Assembly (NCBI GenBank): GCA_003313425.1
Contig: NHZP01000125.1
Span: forward strand, 1 to 44,056
Length of the DNA: 44,056 nucleotides
Reading direction: 5' to 3'
Origin: Pseudopyrenochaeta lycopersici
Lineage: Eukaryota; Ascomycota; Dothideomycetes; Pleosporales; Pseudopyrenochaetaceae
Both the position numbers and the translations under genes were made by a program. How positions within the stretch are numbered: the first letter of the stretch is position 1; each line of letters opens with the position of its first letter. This document shows, one piece after another, positions 21,064-31,217 of this stretch. The notes under the pieces are model-generated. The model did no database searches. It was not told the origin of the DNA and was given only the letters and a program-made list of their open reading frames with translations.

Positions 21064-21283
21064 TTGTAAGGCGCTCTATGTACCATACAAGCTCCTGCTC
21101 TTGACGTGGGTGGAGAGCCAGTTGATTTTCTGCCTTGGTGTTGAGTGAGGAGCATACGCCCTGGTGTCTCCGGCTGAGCGTCCTTCGCTGTATACCATGC
21201 TGTGCTGCAACCTGAGTATAATTAATCTTTTCTCCAGGCTTTAAAGCATCTATAGCTGCAAGCGCAGCCTCCATTGAATCCAT
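21064..21283 (-). pseudogene. N-terminal piece of a second pogo transposase
   Basis: From ATG 21283 the minus strand encodes a psq-type HTH followed by the start of a CENP-B HTH: ALAAIDALKPGEKINYTQVA, then HGIQRRTLSRRHQGV and ELVWYIERLTRQ. Family resemblance stops abruptly at about 21064 and the rest of the transposase is absent. It belongs to a different pogo subfamily from the 19316-20896 copy, whose own N-terminus is present. It is a fragment cut by later insertion or deletion. Confidence 0.7.
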
Positions 21284-21339
21284 ATTGGGGGAGTTATGTG
21301 GTGTTGAAGTTTTGAGCTTGGTATCCAGCACGTTACCGG

Positions 21340-22470
21340 TATCATTTTGAGGCTCGTAGAGGCGCTTTGTCTCGTGTGTTGCGACCGCGATACCTCCAGT
21401 TCCTCACCAGCGCTCGCCTGTCATTTACGCGTATCTGATACCCGCTTGCCCAATAATCTTCGTATGCTCTGTAAATTCGATAGTTTGGGTGGCTAGCTGT
21501 GCTCGCTCAGGATGGTCTGGAGGTCGTGTCGTCAGAGGGGTTGCCGAACATCCTGTTCCGGAGGTCCTTGCATTCCCTGCAGCGAAAGAGGACATGAATG
21601 GCGGTGTCTCATCGCTCTGGGCAGTCGCCACAAGGGTTAGCGATGCCCGGCACTCTTCGGCAAGAGAGGAAGTCGTTCAACTCAATCTTCTCGGTTCGCA
21701 GCTGCACCAGCAGCGCGCTCTCTAGTTTGCTTAGCCCTCATGTAGCTGGAGCACCTTCTTGGTGGGCATCGGCGTGTGTCTATATGTCGCTCGACCTTTC
21801 TGCATCTGCTCGTCACTTGGCTCTTCATGCTCGTTCATTCTGTACTTTGCACCATCTCATTATGGTCGATCTAAGTGAATGGAATCAAGGCGGTGCGTCT
21901 CTTCACCCGGTGGCCTTCTTGGTGGCTTGTCGGCAGTTTCGGTTCCTAGAAAGCCTACTGGACCGGTATTTATCGGAACGTCACAGCCCGCTCCGTATCC
22001 AACAATTCCTGAACTTTATGTGCAATCTCCACAGCTTTTCCGGCGACTTTGCTGCCTTTCTTACGCAATCTTTGTGCACATCTATCATTGCTTTTCGAAC
22101 TGTTCTTGCTTTGTGGGTTCCAGTTCTATGGAACGCTTCCCATGACTCTTCCGTGTTACACAGGCTATGCATCCTCTTTTGTCCCTCCACCCGTGCAAGC
22201 ACAACTCTGCACTCCTCGGTCCACCCAGCCCTCGTTACCGAGATGACAACTGTGACTGCGAAACTGTTTTCTCTCTTGCTTACTTGATTGTGGTAACTAT
22301 CTCTTGAACGTATCTATCTAGTGCTGCTTTTGTTGCCAGTCTACGGGGCGGCGGCAAGCTCTGCTTCAGCACTTTGGTGTAGGCCTTCTCATCCAGCAAC
22401 CTCCAATTTATTATCCGTATATTCTCCAGTTGTCGCACGTTCTTATGTAGTACTGTGCACATGGGTAGAT
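21340..22470 (-). pseudogene. Tad-like LINE relic with most of RT missing
   Basis: The minus strand shows pieces of a fungal Tad1-clade non-LTR retrotransposon. At 22300-22462 it reads IRIINWRLLDEKAYTKVL and LPPPRRLATKAALDRYVQE, typical of the end of the endonuclease domain. At 22030-22200 it reads SLCNTEESWEAFHR...ARTVRKAM...SPEKLWRL, the linker before reverse transcriptase. At 21560-21720 it reads LLVQLRTEKIELNDFLS followed by CGDC...HVLFRCREC, the C-terminal Cys/His region after RT/RNase H. Only about 200 bp lie between linker and C-terminus, so nearly all of RT is deleted. Frames are also broken. Confidence 0.7.
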
Positions 22471-23116
22471 GGCGTCCTATGTGCTTCTATCTCCATTTGA
22501 GGCATGATCGTGTAAGATTTGGGTCCTATTATCTTCAAATTTGTCCCTATCCCGTAATGGTGTGGATGCCACGTGCAAGGACGCCGTACGTTGGGATATG
22601 CACAGTGATTCGCTCTTAACGCGTTAGGCTCTGTGGTCTGCGGACGGTGAGTGCCTCAACCTCTCTCCTAGTGGCTATTTTGATATACACGTCTCGCTCA
22701 TCAGCTGATTGGAGGAAAAGATCTTTACGTTTGCTATGTTCTCATTTCTGCTCTATTCGATAGCTCGGTCCTCATGAACTTCCCGATTACATGAGTACAT
22801 TGCTCGTAAGCTTGTTATTTCTAAGTTACTGTTCCCAGCTCTATGCTACATTTTTAGGACGAGCGTTATTGCGCCGCGGATGACGGCGCCGACGAGGTCT
22901 ACTGGACAGACTAGCTCCCGTTGCACTCAATAAGGTGCAGTATCTCATGGAGGAAAGTGCTTAGGCTTTGTAGCAAGTTCGCAGAGGTGAGGTAAGGCCA
23001 TGTAGACCTTTGAGCCCGTGGTGTCACTGTGACACCTCGGAAGCAGTGGGCGCTGCGCCTGAGTACTTGCTAACTGATGGGCGTCTGAGATAGACTTTTC
23101 CGTGCGATGAATTGCT
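22471..23116. other. No gene seen
   Basis: No protein-like frame and no obvious inverted or direct repeats. It may contain the decayed 5' part of the LINE, but I cannot show it. Confidence 0.4.
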
Positions 23117-23465
23117 GAAGAGCAGCATCAGAAGTTGACAATAGTAGGCCCGATACCCGTGGGTCTTTTCTCTGGAAGTGTGGATCTATAACGTAAATGC
23201 TGAAGAGCAGCATCAGCAGTTGACAGTAGTAGGCTCCATACATGTGGGTCTTTGAACAGGGCGATTTTTTTTTCTCAGGAAAGTGTGGGTCTCTAACATA
23301 AATGCTGATGAGCAGCATCAGAAGTTGACAATAGTAGGCCCGATACCCGTGGGTCTTTTCTCTGGAAGTGTGGATCTCTAACGTATATGCTGATGAGCAG
23401 TATCAGAAGTTGACAGTAGTAGGCCCCATACATGTGGGTCTTTGAACAAAGTAATCTCTTTAGAC
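23117..23465. repeat. 190-bp dimeric tandem repeat, two copies
   Basis: Four alternating units: A 23117-23201 (85 bp), B 23202-23306 (105 bp), A 23307-23391 (85 bp), B 23392 to about 23465 (partial). Each starts GA(A/T)GAGCAGCATCAG and contains GTTGACA(A/G)TAGTAGGC then GTGGGTCTTT. A units share CCCGATACCCGTGGGTC; B units share CCATACATGTGGGTC. The A-B pair repeats exactly every 190 bp, so the array grew by duplication of a dimer. Short frames across it are artefacts. Confidence 0.85.
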
Positions 23466-25594
23466 TGACTGTCGGGCCTCGTTTGTTCCGTGACATGTAC
23501 TTAGCGATGACTTAGCGATGACAGTGACGACAGTCAGCAAATTCAGAAGTTAGCACTAGCCAGATCATGACATGTCTTCTATGATGCAAAGACGAGATTA
23601 ACCATGCTAAATCTCAGTTTTGGTTATAGAGGTTCGAATGAATGCAACTGTCATGATCAGCTTCTTATTGAGACTTCTTGATCAGAACATTGCTGGATGT
23701 GTAACGGTAGCTTGGTGTATGGGCGTCTCAGAGCCTGAGTGTTGGCTTCGGTGCTCCGTGCCGTGCGATTGGACGCCACACTCTCGCTCTGTCCATCTAG
23801 GCACACAGTCTTCATCGATAACCATGAATCGCCGGGAAGCGGCAGGTAAACGTTCGTGCTCTGGCCTGTCGGTTCGTGAAGCCAATTATGTGCAAGGATG
23901 ACAGTTACACCCAGCATGGCTCACACCACACCTGCCAGGAAGCCGATACCTATGCTGCAGAGGTGAAAGTGCCGCAATGATGGCTGGTTGGCATGGAACA
24001 CTGCGTTACAAGGGGAGGAAGAAATGAAAAGTGTGCAAGTTTGCCACTGCCTTGCCGCTGCCTTGCCGCTGCCTTGCACGCGCTAGCCGGCGAGGGCCAC
24101 GATAGCCGGGGCCAGTGCGCAGGCGAGACAGTGTTGAAGATCCCCACAGCCACTCAAACCAACGCTAGCAACCACAAAGCTAATCGCATCCGCGGTCGTG
24201 CCTGACGTTCCTGTTACAGAGTGTGCCAGACAAAGACCCATTGTAATAGCTGTATACGTCAGATATCGCGATTACGAAGATGCTCTCGTATTTGTGGACG
24301 AGTAGTTTCTCCGCCCAAAGCTGTCCCTGCTTTGAAGTCTTTTTCTGACGGGACGGAAACAAGGGAACAGATTAGCCGAGCGTCAAGACTTCTGTCACGA
24401 ATTTCATTTTCGTGGTTTTGGTAGCGTGTCGGTTCCCATCGACTTCAGCGTGGAGGCCGTATGCCAAGTAAGGTCGCAAGAATTATGCAAGCGGGTATCA
24501 TGGTTCAACATAGCGCCGATAGGGCAGCCCAAGCTAAGGTTCGGTAGTGTTCTTCTTGAAGCGTACAAAGTGCCTTGGTTCGCGACGGCTAGTGGCGATA
24601 TGAAGAGCCCAAGGGTTGCTACTTAGGCATCAGCCCTCCGCTATGTTATCATGTCAATTCTTTCCGCTGCACAACAGGAACAGATCAGATGCATAGCACC
24701 CAAGGACCAATTCGCTTAGAGTCAACACTGCCCCTTGGAAAAGCAAGAATGAATCGGAGGCGATAATACTGCGGTTAGGCAAGGCGTTCCCGAACCATTT
24801 TGGTGCGCGCTGACATGGGATATGAACCAGCGTCGCCTTTTTCATATATATGCCGCCTCCTGTCAGCGTATCCGAGCCAACTCATGGTGATGTAGAGATC
24901 ATCTTGGTTGATAGCTCGCTGTAATCGGGATGCTGTGTGTGGTGCTGTACCATGGTGGCGAAACCCTAACCTCAACCCTCGTACGAAGGACGGGAAGCTG
25001 TGATCACCCGGACGATTCAAGGCGCAAATAATAAATTTTTCGAAACGTCGCGATGTACTTCCGCTGATTGTCTATATCCTTTGTATAAGCTCTGAGCTAT
25101 CAAAGGTCAATCTTAGCAACTAGGTGACGCCGAAGAAAGCTAAGTACTGATGTCTCATGGTATATGAGTTGAGAGGACAATGCTGGGCTAGATCTGCCAG
25201 AGAGGATAACTTCAATCTGCTTGCCGTTTGTACAACTTTTGGTGCATCCGCACGGAGAGGAAGCTTAGTTCGCAATGTCCTATCGAGGTCTAAACTAAGC
25301 CTGCGCATAGACGCTACGTTAAAGAGCGTCATTCTGATTGGACACCTCCACTACCCGGTAGGCATCAAAGTCACGATTGTACAGTGCATACAACCCGTGT
25401 CCCGCGACATCATATTAACGCTCAGCGCCCGAGCGTAACCATCCTCAGTATACTGAAATGTTACAGGTGTTTGCGACTGTTATTTAGGGGCCACTGTCAT
25501 CATGTCAGCGGATTAGCTTGTAGGTCAGCAGTTCAGCTTGTAGTTCACTAAGCTAAAGCTGCGAGCAATGAAACCTGGACCTGACACGAGCATC
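23466..25594. other. No supported gene
   Basis: Several frames of 60-93 codons occur on both strands (for example 23620-23901 and 25157-25438), but none has a recognisable domain and most are matched by an opposing frame. The right end borders the hAT element. Confidence 0.4.
24047..24077 (+). repeat. CTGCCTTGCCG tandem repeat
   Basis: Two exact 11-bp units and a third partial one, CTGCCTTGCCG CTGCCTTGCCG CTGCCTTGC. Confidence 0.85.
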
Positions 25595-25602
25595 GTATCC
25601 AC

Positions 25603-28600
25603 CAGAGTTGCTAACAAGCCGGCCGGCCTGGTTGGCCGGCCTGTTCCGCCTGCTTTTAAGCAAGCAGGCCAAGCCAGGCCGCGACTCGCAGAAAACCAGG
25701 CCGGCCAAGCCAGGCCGAAGGTCGCGGCCTGGTAGCCTGGTTTCGGCCTGGTAGGTATGTATATGAAGCCGTCCAAATCAAAGTTCAGTTGAGTTGAGAT
25801 CGGATGAACTAGCCGCAAAATTTTGCCAAGGCTCACCGACAGGGTTTAAGCAACACGAGCTAATCATAATTTTCCAAGTGCTACCTGGGAGATTGTGATT
25901 GGCTTAAACCCTTTAATACTGGAACTTCCTCGAGCCTAACTCCTCCGTTAAAGACCTCTACCATGCCATGTCAAGTCCGATCGAAAAAGCGCACCCGTGA
26001 TACACAGGCTACTCAGGAAAATATTCAAACCTTCGAGGAGGAGCTCCGTAGCGCTCTCCTTGACGCGCCAACCGAGACCGCTGCCGCAACTGCCGCCGAA
26101 GCCCTCCCCCCTAACGATAGCGATATCTCCTCTGATGATGAGCGATATACGGATAATTACGATGGGATTCAGTGGGAAGCGATTAAGCAATACATTAAGC
26201 CTCTCCGAACGCAGAAGAGGCAACCGAGCTGGATCTACAAGTACGGATACCGTGTGGCTTCGCTGAAGAACCCAAAACGGACATTTTTCGTCTGTAGACA
26301 TTGCCATCTTAAGAAGTCCACTCATAATCATATCTTTGATGTTACATCATCTGTTTCAGCTGCCGCACGCCATCTAGGGATGAACAGACCTGGCCATAGA
26401 TTGTGTAAGGACGGAAAAGTTACTGTCCAGATGGAGTCCAGTCAACAAACCTTACGGGGCCTTATTGAAGGCGGGTTTGAGGTCTCTCAGGAGATAGCCA
26501 ATGAGATTGGCCACTTTGACGTACAGTCTTTTCGGATGAAAGCCGTCATCTGGCTCCTTCAAAATAACCATCCGTTACGCGAATTCGAGACTTCTGCGTT
26601 TAAAGAGATGATTGCTGCTGCTAACCCTGAAGCCGCAGCAGCGGTTTGGAAGAACCACCAGTCAGTTACGCATTTTGTAATGACACAATACGATCTACTC
26701 CTCTCTACCGTACGCCGGCATCTCTCATCAGCGCGCTCACTAATACACTTTACCTTTGACGGCTGGACGGCAAAGGGTGGCAAGAAAGCGTTTCTTGGCG
26801 TCCATATACACTATCTTGATGACGATGGCAATAAACACGAATATCCCATTGCGTTACCACAGCTAGCCGGTGCTCACACGGGCGAGAGGCTTGGTGAGGT
26901 TGTCAATGACGTAATCCAGAAGTTCGGGATCGAGTCTAGCCAGGTTGGCTATTTCGTACTCGACAATATTGGCTCCAATAACGTTGCTGTCGACATCCTC
27001 GCAAAACACCACTACTTCAACGGTACCCACCGGAGACTACGCTGCGGCCCTCACACGCTTAACCTTGTTGGCCAAACCGTAATCTTCGGCATTGATAAGA
27101 AAGCACTTGAAGCAAATACTAGGGAGAGCGCTGAAGAAGCCAAATTAGAGGCAAGATATCTGCAAGAGTGGAGAAAAGACGGGCCGTTAGGCATGCTCCG
27201 AGACGTAATAGCGTACATCTCAACTCCGTAGCAACACGACCTCTTACGCGATTTTCAGATCAAGGCCAACGAGCAGCTACCGGATCCAAAGTTTCGAGTC
27301 AAAGAAATCAAGAAACCTAGCACTACCCGCTGGAATTCATATCACGACGCTTTTGAGCGCGCTGTTGAGCTACAACAACCCCTTGACGCGTACATGCAAT
27401 ACCATATTGGACAGTATCGGATGGAAATGGCTACTCGGGTCGCCCGCAACCCAAACGCCGCGCTGGTTGACGTACCTGATTGGATGAGGACCGAAGGTTT
27501 GACGGCCCAGGATTGGCAGGTTATTATAGACTATATTCGGATATTACAGCCACTCAAGGTTGCCGCAAAGAGACTCGAAGGACGAGGAAAATGTGGGCGT
27601 TTTGGTGCTCTTTACGAGGTTATTCCAACTTTTGAATATCTCCTCCGCAAGTACGAGAGCCAGTTTGACTTCTTAAAAGATGTTGACTATAACGAGGCGG
27701 ACGCTCCCGAAGATCATGAGCTTTACAACATTCGCGCTGCTTGGAAGAAGCTTCGCAAATACTACGTCAAGCTCGACGACTCTCCAGCGTATTACACGGC
27801 CACAATCCTCCATCCCCAGTACAAATTCTATTGCGAAAACTCCTGGCTGGATACCCCTCACTGGCTGAACTATAACAACGCGCAGTTTCAAGCTCTCTGG
27901 CAGTCGTACAAGGGTGAATCTGGTAACTGTTCAGAGACCCCGCCACGGCCAAAACGCGTAAGGTATGACGCTGAGATTGACGACGATATCGATCAATATA
28001 CTGGGCCCGTTAAGACGCCAGGAGACGACGTGGGAGATGAGTTTATACGGTGGAAGAGAGTGGATAACCTTCCAAGAGATCACCCCCACGCAATTGATCC
28101 GATTGCTTATTGGCTCTCTCTATCTACAGAATACCCGAATCTATCTCGGATGGCCCTTGATATACTCTCAATTCCTGCTGCTTCTGCTGATTGTGAGCGC
28201 CTCTTTTCAGAAGTTGGAGATATGTTAGAACCAAAACGGAGGAAGCTATCCGGCCAGCTTACAGCTGCGTTGACGTGCGTTAGGAGCTGGATCAGCAAAG
28301 GCTTTGCTGGTAAGTTAATACCCTCAATATGGGCGTATTGCTGATCTACTTAGATAACAAAAACTTAAATGCCTCCTCCCTCAGTGGCGACGCTGTCGAT
28401 AAATTATACAAGCTTTGGGAATGGCCAGAGGAAGACGAATGGTTAGATGAAGAAATGGGCCAATCAAGGTTCAAGAAATTAGATTAGTAATACCAATTCA
28501 GGCTTTTCAGGCTTTTCCCAGGCCAGGCCGGCCAGGCCACGCTCTTTCTACTACTCAGGCCGGCCAGGCCAGGCCGTTGGTTGGCGTAAAACCAGGCCGG

Positions 28601-28647
28601 CCAGGCCAAAAGCATTGGCCGGCCTGGCCGGCTTGTTAGCAACTCTG
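25603..28647 (+). mobile_element. hAT DNA transposon, nearly intact
   Basis: 3045 bp with perfect 22-bp terminal inverted repeats starting CAGAGTTGCTAACAAGCC at both ends. The 8-bp flanks are GTATCCAC (25595-25602) and TTCTCAAC (28648-28655). They agree at five positions, including the T2 and A7 favoured by hAT elements, so a degraded target duplication is possible. Both ends hold dense GGCCGGCC/CCAGGCC repeats (25618-25750 and 28515-28632), as expected for subterminal transposase sites. It encodes one transposase. Confidence 0.85.
25963..28487 (+). pseudogene. hAT transposase with one premature stop
   Basis: Reads from ATG 25963 through exon 1 (to 28309), a 44-bp intron (28310-28353, GTAAGT, CTGATC branch, TTAG) and exon 2 to TAG at 28485-28487, about 826 codons. 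A BED-type zinc finger appears as CRHCHLKKSTHNH. Catalytic residues sit in FTFDGWTAKGG (D), YFVLDNIGSNN (D) and SADCERLFSEVG (E). RLRCGPHTLNL is the usual insertion-domain motif and RRKLSGQLTAALTCVRSW the hAT dimerisation end. The only break is TAG at 27229-27231, after ISTP and before QHDLL; flanking coding potential is intact. A C-to-T change of a CAG codon is the simplest cause. Residual activity would need readthrough, or the copy is recently dead. Confidence 0.85.
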
Positions 28648-28655
28648 TTCTCAAC

Positions 28656-29859
28656 GGTGTGAGGAAGAGACGGTCGTACACCTCGGTCTCGGAAATGACG
28701 CCATCGCCGGGCGGGCTGCGAAACTTTTCGTCGCATCCAAGATACACATCCCGGAATTGTATACTATCATGGACCTGACCATTTAGGCTGACCATAGTGG
28801 TAGCGGTTCGTATGCAAATAGCTTGCCAACTAGTAGCTGTGACTGTCTCTGTGCTTGGGGATTTACGGTTCCGTGATCGTTTAGGAGGAGAGAGAAATCG
28901 TGACTGGATTAGAAGGAACAATATAGTGCGACGGTATATGTATTATCGGCAGCCAATGTCTGCATATAACCTCATCATGTCAGATTGAATAGCCGAATGA
29001 AGACAGAAGTTAGACTATAGTGATCCATGCTCCCTTACGCCGGTGCATACTGATGCTGCCGAGAAAAACTCTATCATCTTACCAAGAGCAGTAAGTGTGA
29101 TACTGGAGAGCGATTCTAGCCAACTACTTTGTATAGTGATGGTTAGCAACTGCTGATGTTTGCTTAAGCTGATCCGTCAGCAACTTTTTGAATACCTTTC
29201 GAACTGAAATGTGTCTGCCGGATCCTGCACTGTTTCTGTCAGTGTTTTAGATCATCAGAATAGTCAATCCAGTACAGCTGCTTGAGAGGGCTGCTCGACG
29301 TTGATGCTTCAACCTAGACTGATAGAGGGGCCTATGGCCTTGTAGTCTCTGGAATAAGTTTTCTGAGTAGCCATGCTGCCATGTTGGTGCCTCATAATGG
29401 GTGTACAGTAAGACACACTTAGCAATGACGTGATGCAGAGTATACCCTTAATAGTAGTGTGCTCATCGACACAAAAGTCTACCCTCTGTTTTGGTGTATA
29501 ATACATGTGAAAGACATGCGCATTTCATGCGCTCAACTCACCATGTTTCAAGGTTTTCTTACACAAATTGGCCCACGCGTTGCTTGCGTGACTCTTGAGA
29601 AATGACTATGAGCATCTCATCAACATCTCCACTTGCACTCGTACTACGTCATGACTTGCTTGATGGATTATAATCTCGAAATCAGCATTCATAGGGGAGA
29701 CGCTATAGTCGAAGAAACTTGTCATGGGGAAGATATGCATTCTTGGTAACTTGGTACCGACCACGCCTAGTACGAGTAGTACACAATCATGTCGGGCTTC
29801 ATACAACGATACATGGCCAGTCCATCCTGTCAGCCGAGATACTGCACTTGTATATGCAT
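28656..29859. other. Flank of hAT element, no supported gene
   Basis: A minus-strand frame is open from 28921 into the hAT end, with protein-like content near 28656-28795 (SIQFRDVYLGCDEKF). It may be part of a gene interrupted by the transposon, but no continuation is clear on the other side. The rest, 28930-29859, shows only short frames. Confidence 0.35.
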
Positions 29860-29864
29860 GGTGG

Positions 29865-30027
29865 TGTCAGAATTTAATGAATCTTTTTGTCATGATCGTG
29901 GATCAGAATTGATTGTATTTTCGTTGGTTCTGTTTTCTCTCCTTTTTAAACACAGACCTGATACATCGATGATACCGTCCACGATGCAGTATTCGTATAC
30001 TTCAGTTTTTATGCCTCTTATCTGACA
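29865..30027 (+). mobile_element. Solo LTR, family A, short copy 3
   Basis: 163 bp, begins TGTCAGAA and ends TTATCTGACA, with an exact 5-bp target duplication GGTGG (29860-29864 and 30028-30032). Its right 119 bases closely match 4085-4204 of the 208-bp copy in the same orientation, including AAACACAGACCTGATACATC. The left part is shortened. It lies 207 bp before the start codon of the secreted-protein gene. Confidence 0.85.
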
Positions 30028-30234
30028 GGTGGCAACGCTAGCGTGCAAATTTTCTGGCGGCGCTATATGCCTAGGCCTGAAGGCGGATGGGAACAGGAAG
30101 TATATAGCTTTCTCTGTCGTACTTACTGAGCATTATTCACTTCCAGCACTGGCGTTGAAAACTGCCATTACTACAAGATCTTTTTGAGCAAAAAAGCCCA
30201 TCAACCTCGCATTGGCACGATACTAGCCTGCGCC

Positions 30235-31217
30235 ATGAGAGCATTTGCACATTTGCCGCTTGCGAGTTCCTTGCTTCAAGCATCCAGTGGTATGTCCGAG
30301 TCGAGATCGAAAGTGCTTCGTATTGATCGTCTATAGAGTGCGTCGTGCCGGTCAATCGCGCGCCCAACTTAGGCTATGAGGAGCTCTGGCGCCTTCAGAA
30401 TGATTTCTACACAAAGTGGAAGGTTCCCAATAACGTGAAGGAGGCGGAATCCATCAACTCGACCCTCTTCGCCGAAGACGTAGGTTGCACGCTTCTTGGT
30501 CATGCTCACCTTACTGAGAGCTAGCAGGTCCAAGGCCGCGTCTCCGACACTCGCACGTTCGTGGGCCGCGAGCTAAACACCGAATATATCTTCGGGCTTT
30601 TCATGCCTTCCGAGTCTCTCTCGATCATTGGTCAGCCCATGGACTTCGAAATCATCCAGTTTGCAGCTGTCCAGAACATTGCTTCTGCTACTACGCGAGT
30701 CAACTTCACATTTCCAGCGTTCAACAACATCTCGCTGCCTGTTGTGATCAACTCGTGGATGGCCTGGAACTCAGCTCGCGAGGTTACGCAGTACGACGTC
30801 GTGTTCAAGTGGTTCGGGAACCTCTTCCAGACTCTCATCGCGAGCCTGGATGGCTCTCTGGAAGAGGCAAGCAAGAAGACAGTGGATAAACTTGCGGCAT
30901 CCATATGTAACACGCATACGAAGCACTGCAATGGCTCGAATGCGCAATACGAATCCTGGGACGCATGCTATCGCTTCGTTACTGAGGGCATCCGCGTGGG
31001 ACAGAGCTTCGAGCTGGGTATGAACACGCTCGTGTGCCGCAGTGTACACGAGCTTATGGTCAAATACAGGCCAGAGGTCCATTGTAGTCACATCGGACCT
31101 TCAGGTGGCGGACAGTGCGATGACTCAACGACTTATGTTGAGCGAGTAATGGACAAGCTTGACCAGAACTCACCTTGGATTGCTACAAACACTACAACCA
31201 TAATGAGTGCCTCATAG
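30235..31217 (+). CDS. Secreted hypothetical protein, three exons
   Basis: Exons 30235-30289, 30337-30479 and 30528-31217 encode 295 aa. Introns of 47 bp (GTATGT...CTATAG) and 48 bp (GTAGGT, CTGAG, TAGCAG) splice in frame. Residues 1-18 (MRAFAHLPLASSLLQASS) form a signal peptide. The mature part has YEELWRLQNDFYTKW, NSTLFAEDVQGRVSDTRTF, GRELNTEYIFGLFMP and VTQYDVVFKWFGNLFQTL. The C-terminal half has Cys residues in CNTHTKHC, WDACYRF, LVCRSVHEL, VHCSHIGPSGGGQCDD, plus several N-x-S/T sites (NFTF, NISL, NGSN, NTTT). It resembles conserved secreted proteins of Dothideomycetes with no assigned role; that recollection is not a search result. A solo LTR sits just upstream and may affect its promoter. 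Confidence 0.75.

Noticed and set aside
23117..23465. CRISPR-like or LTR-like array
   Set aside because: Units abut directly and alternate as A/B dimers; no TG...CA ends and no target duplication.
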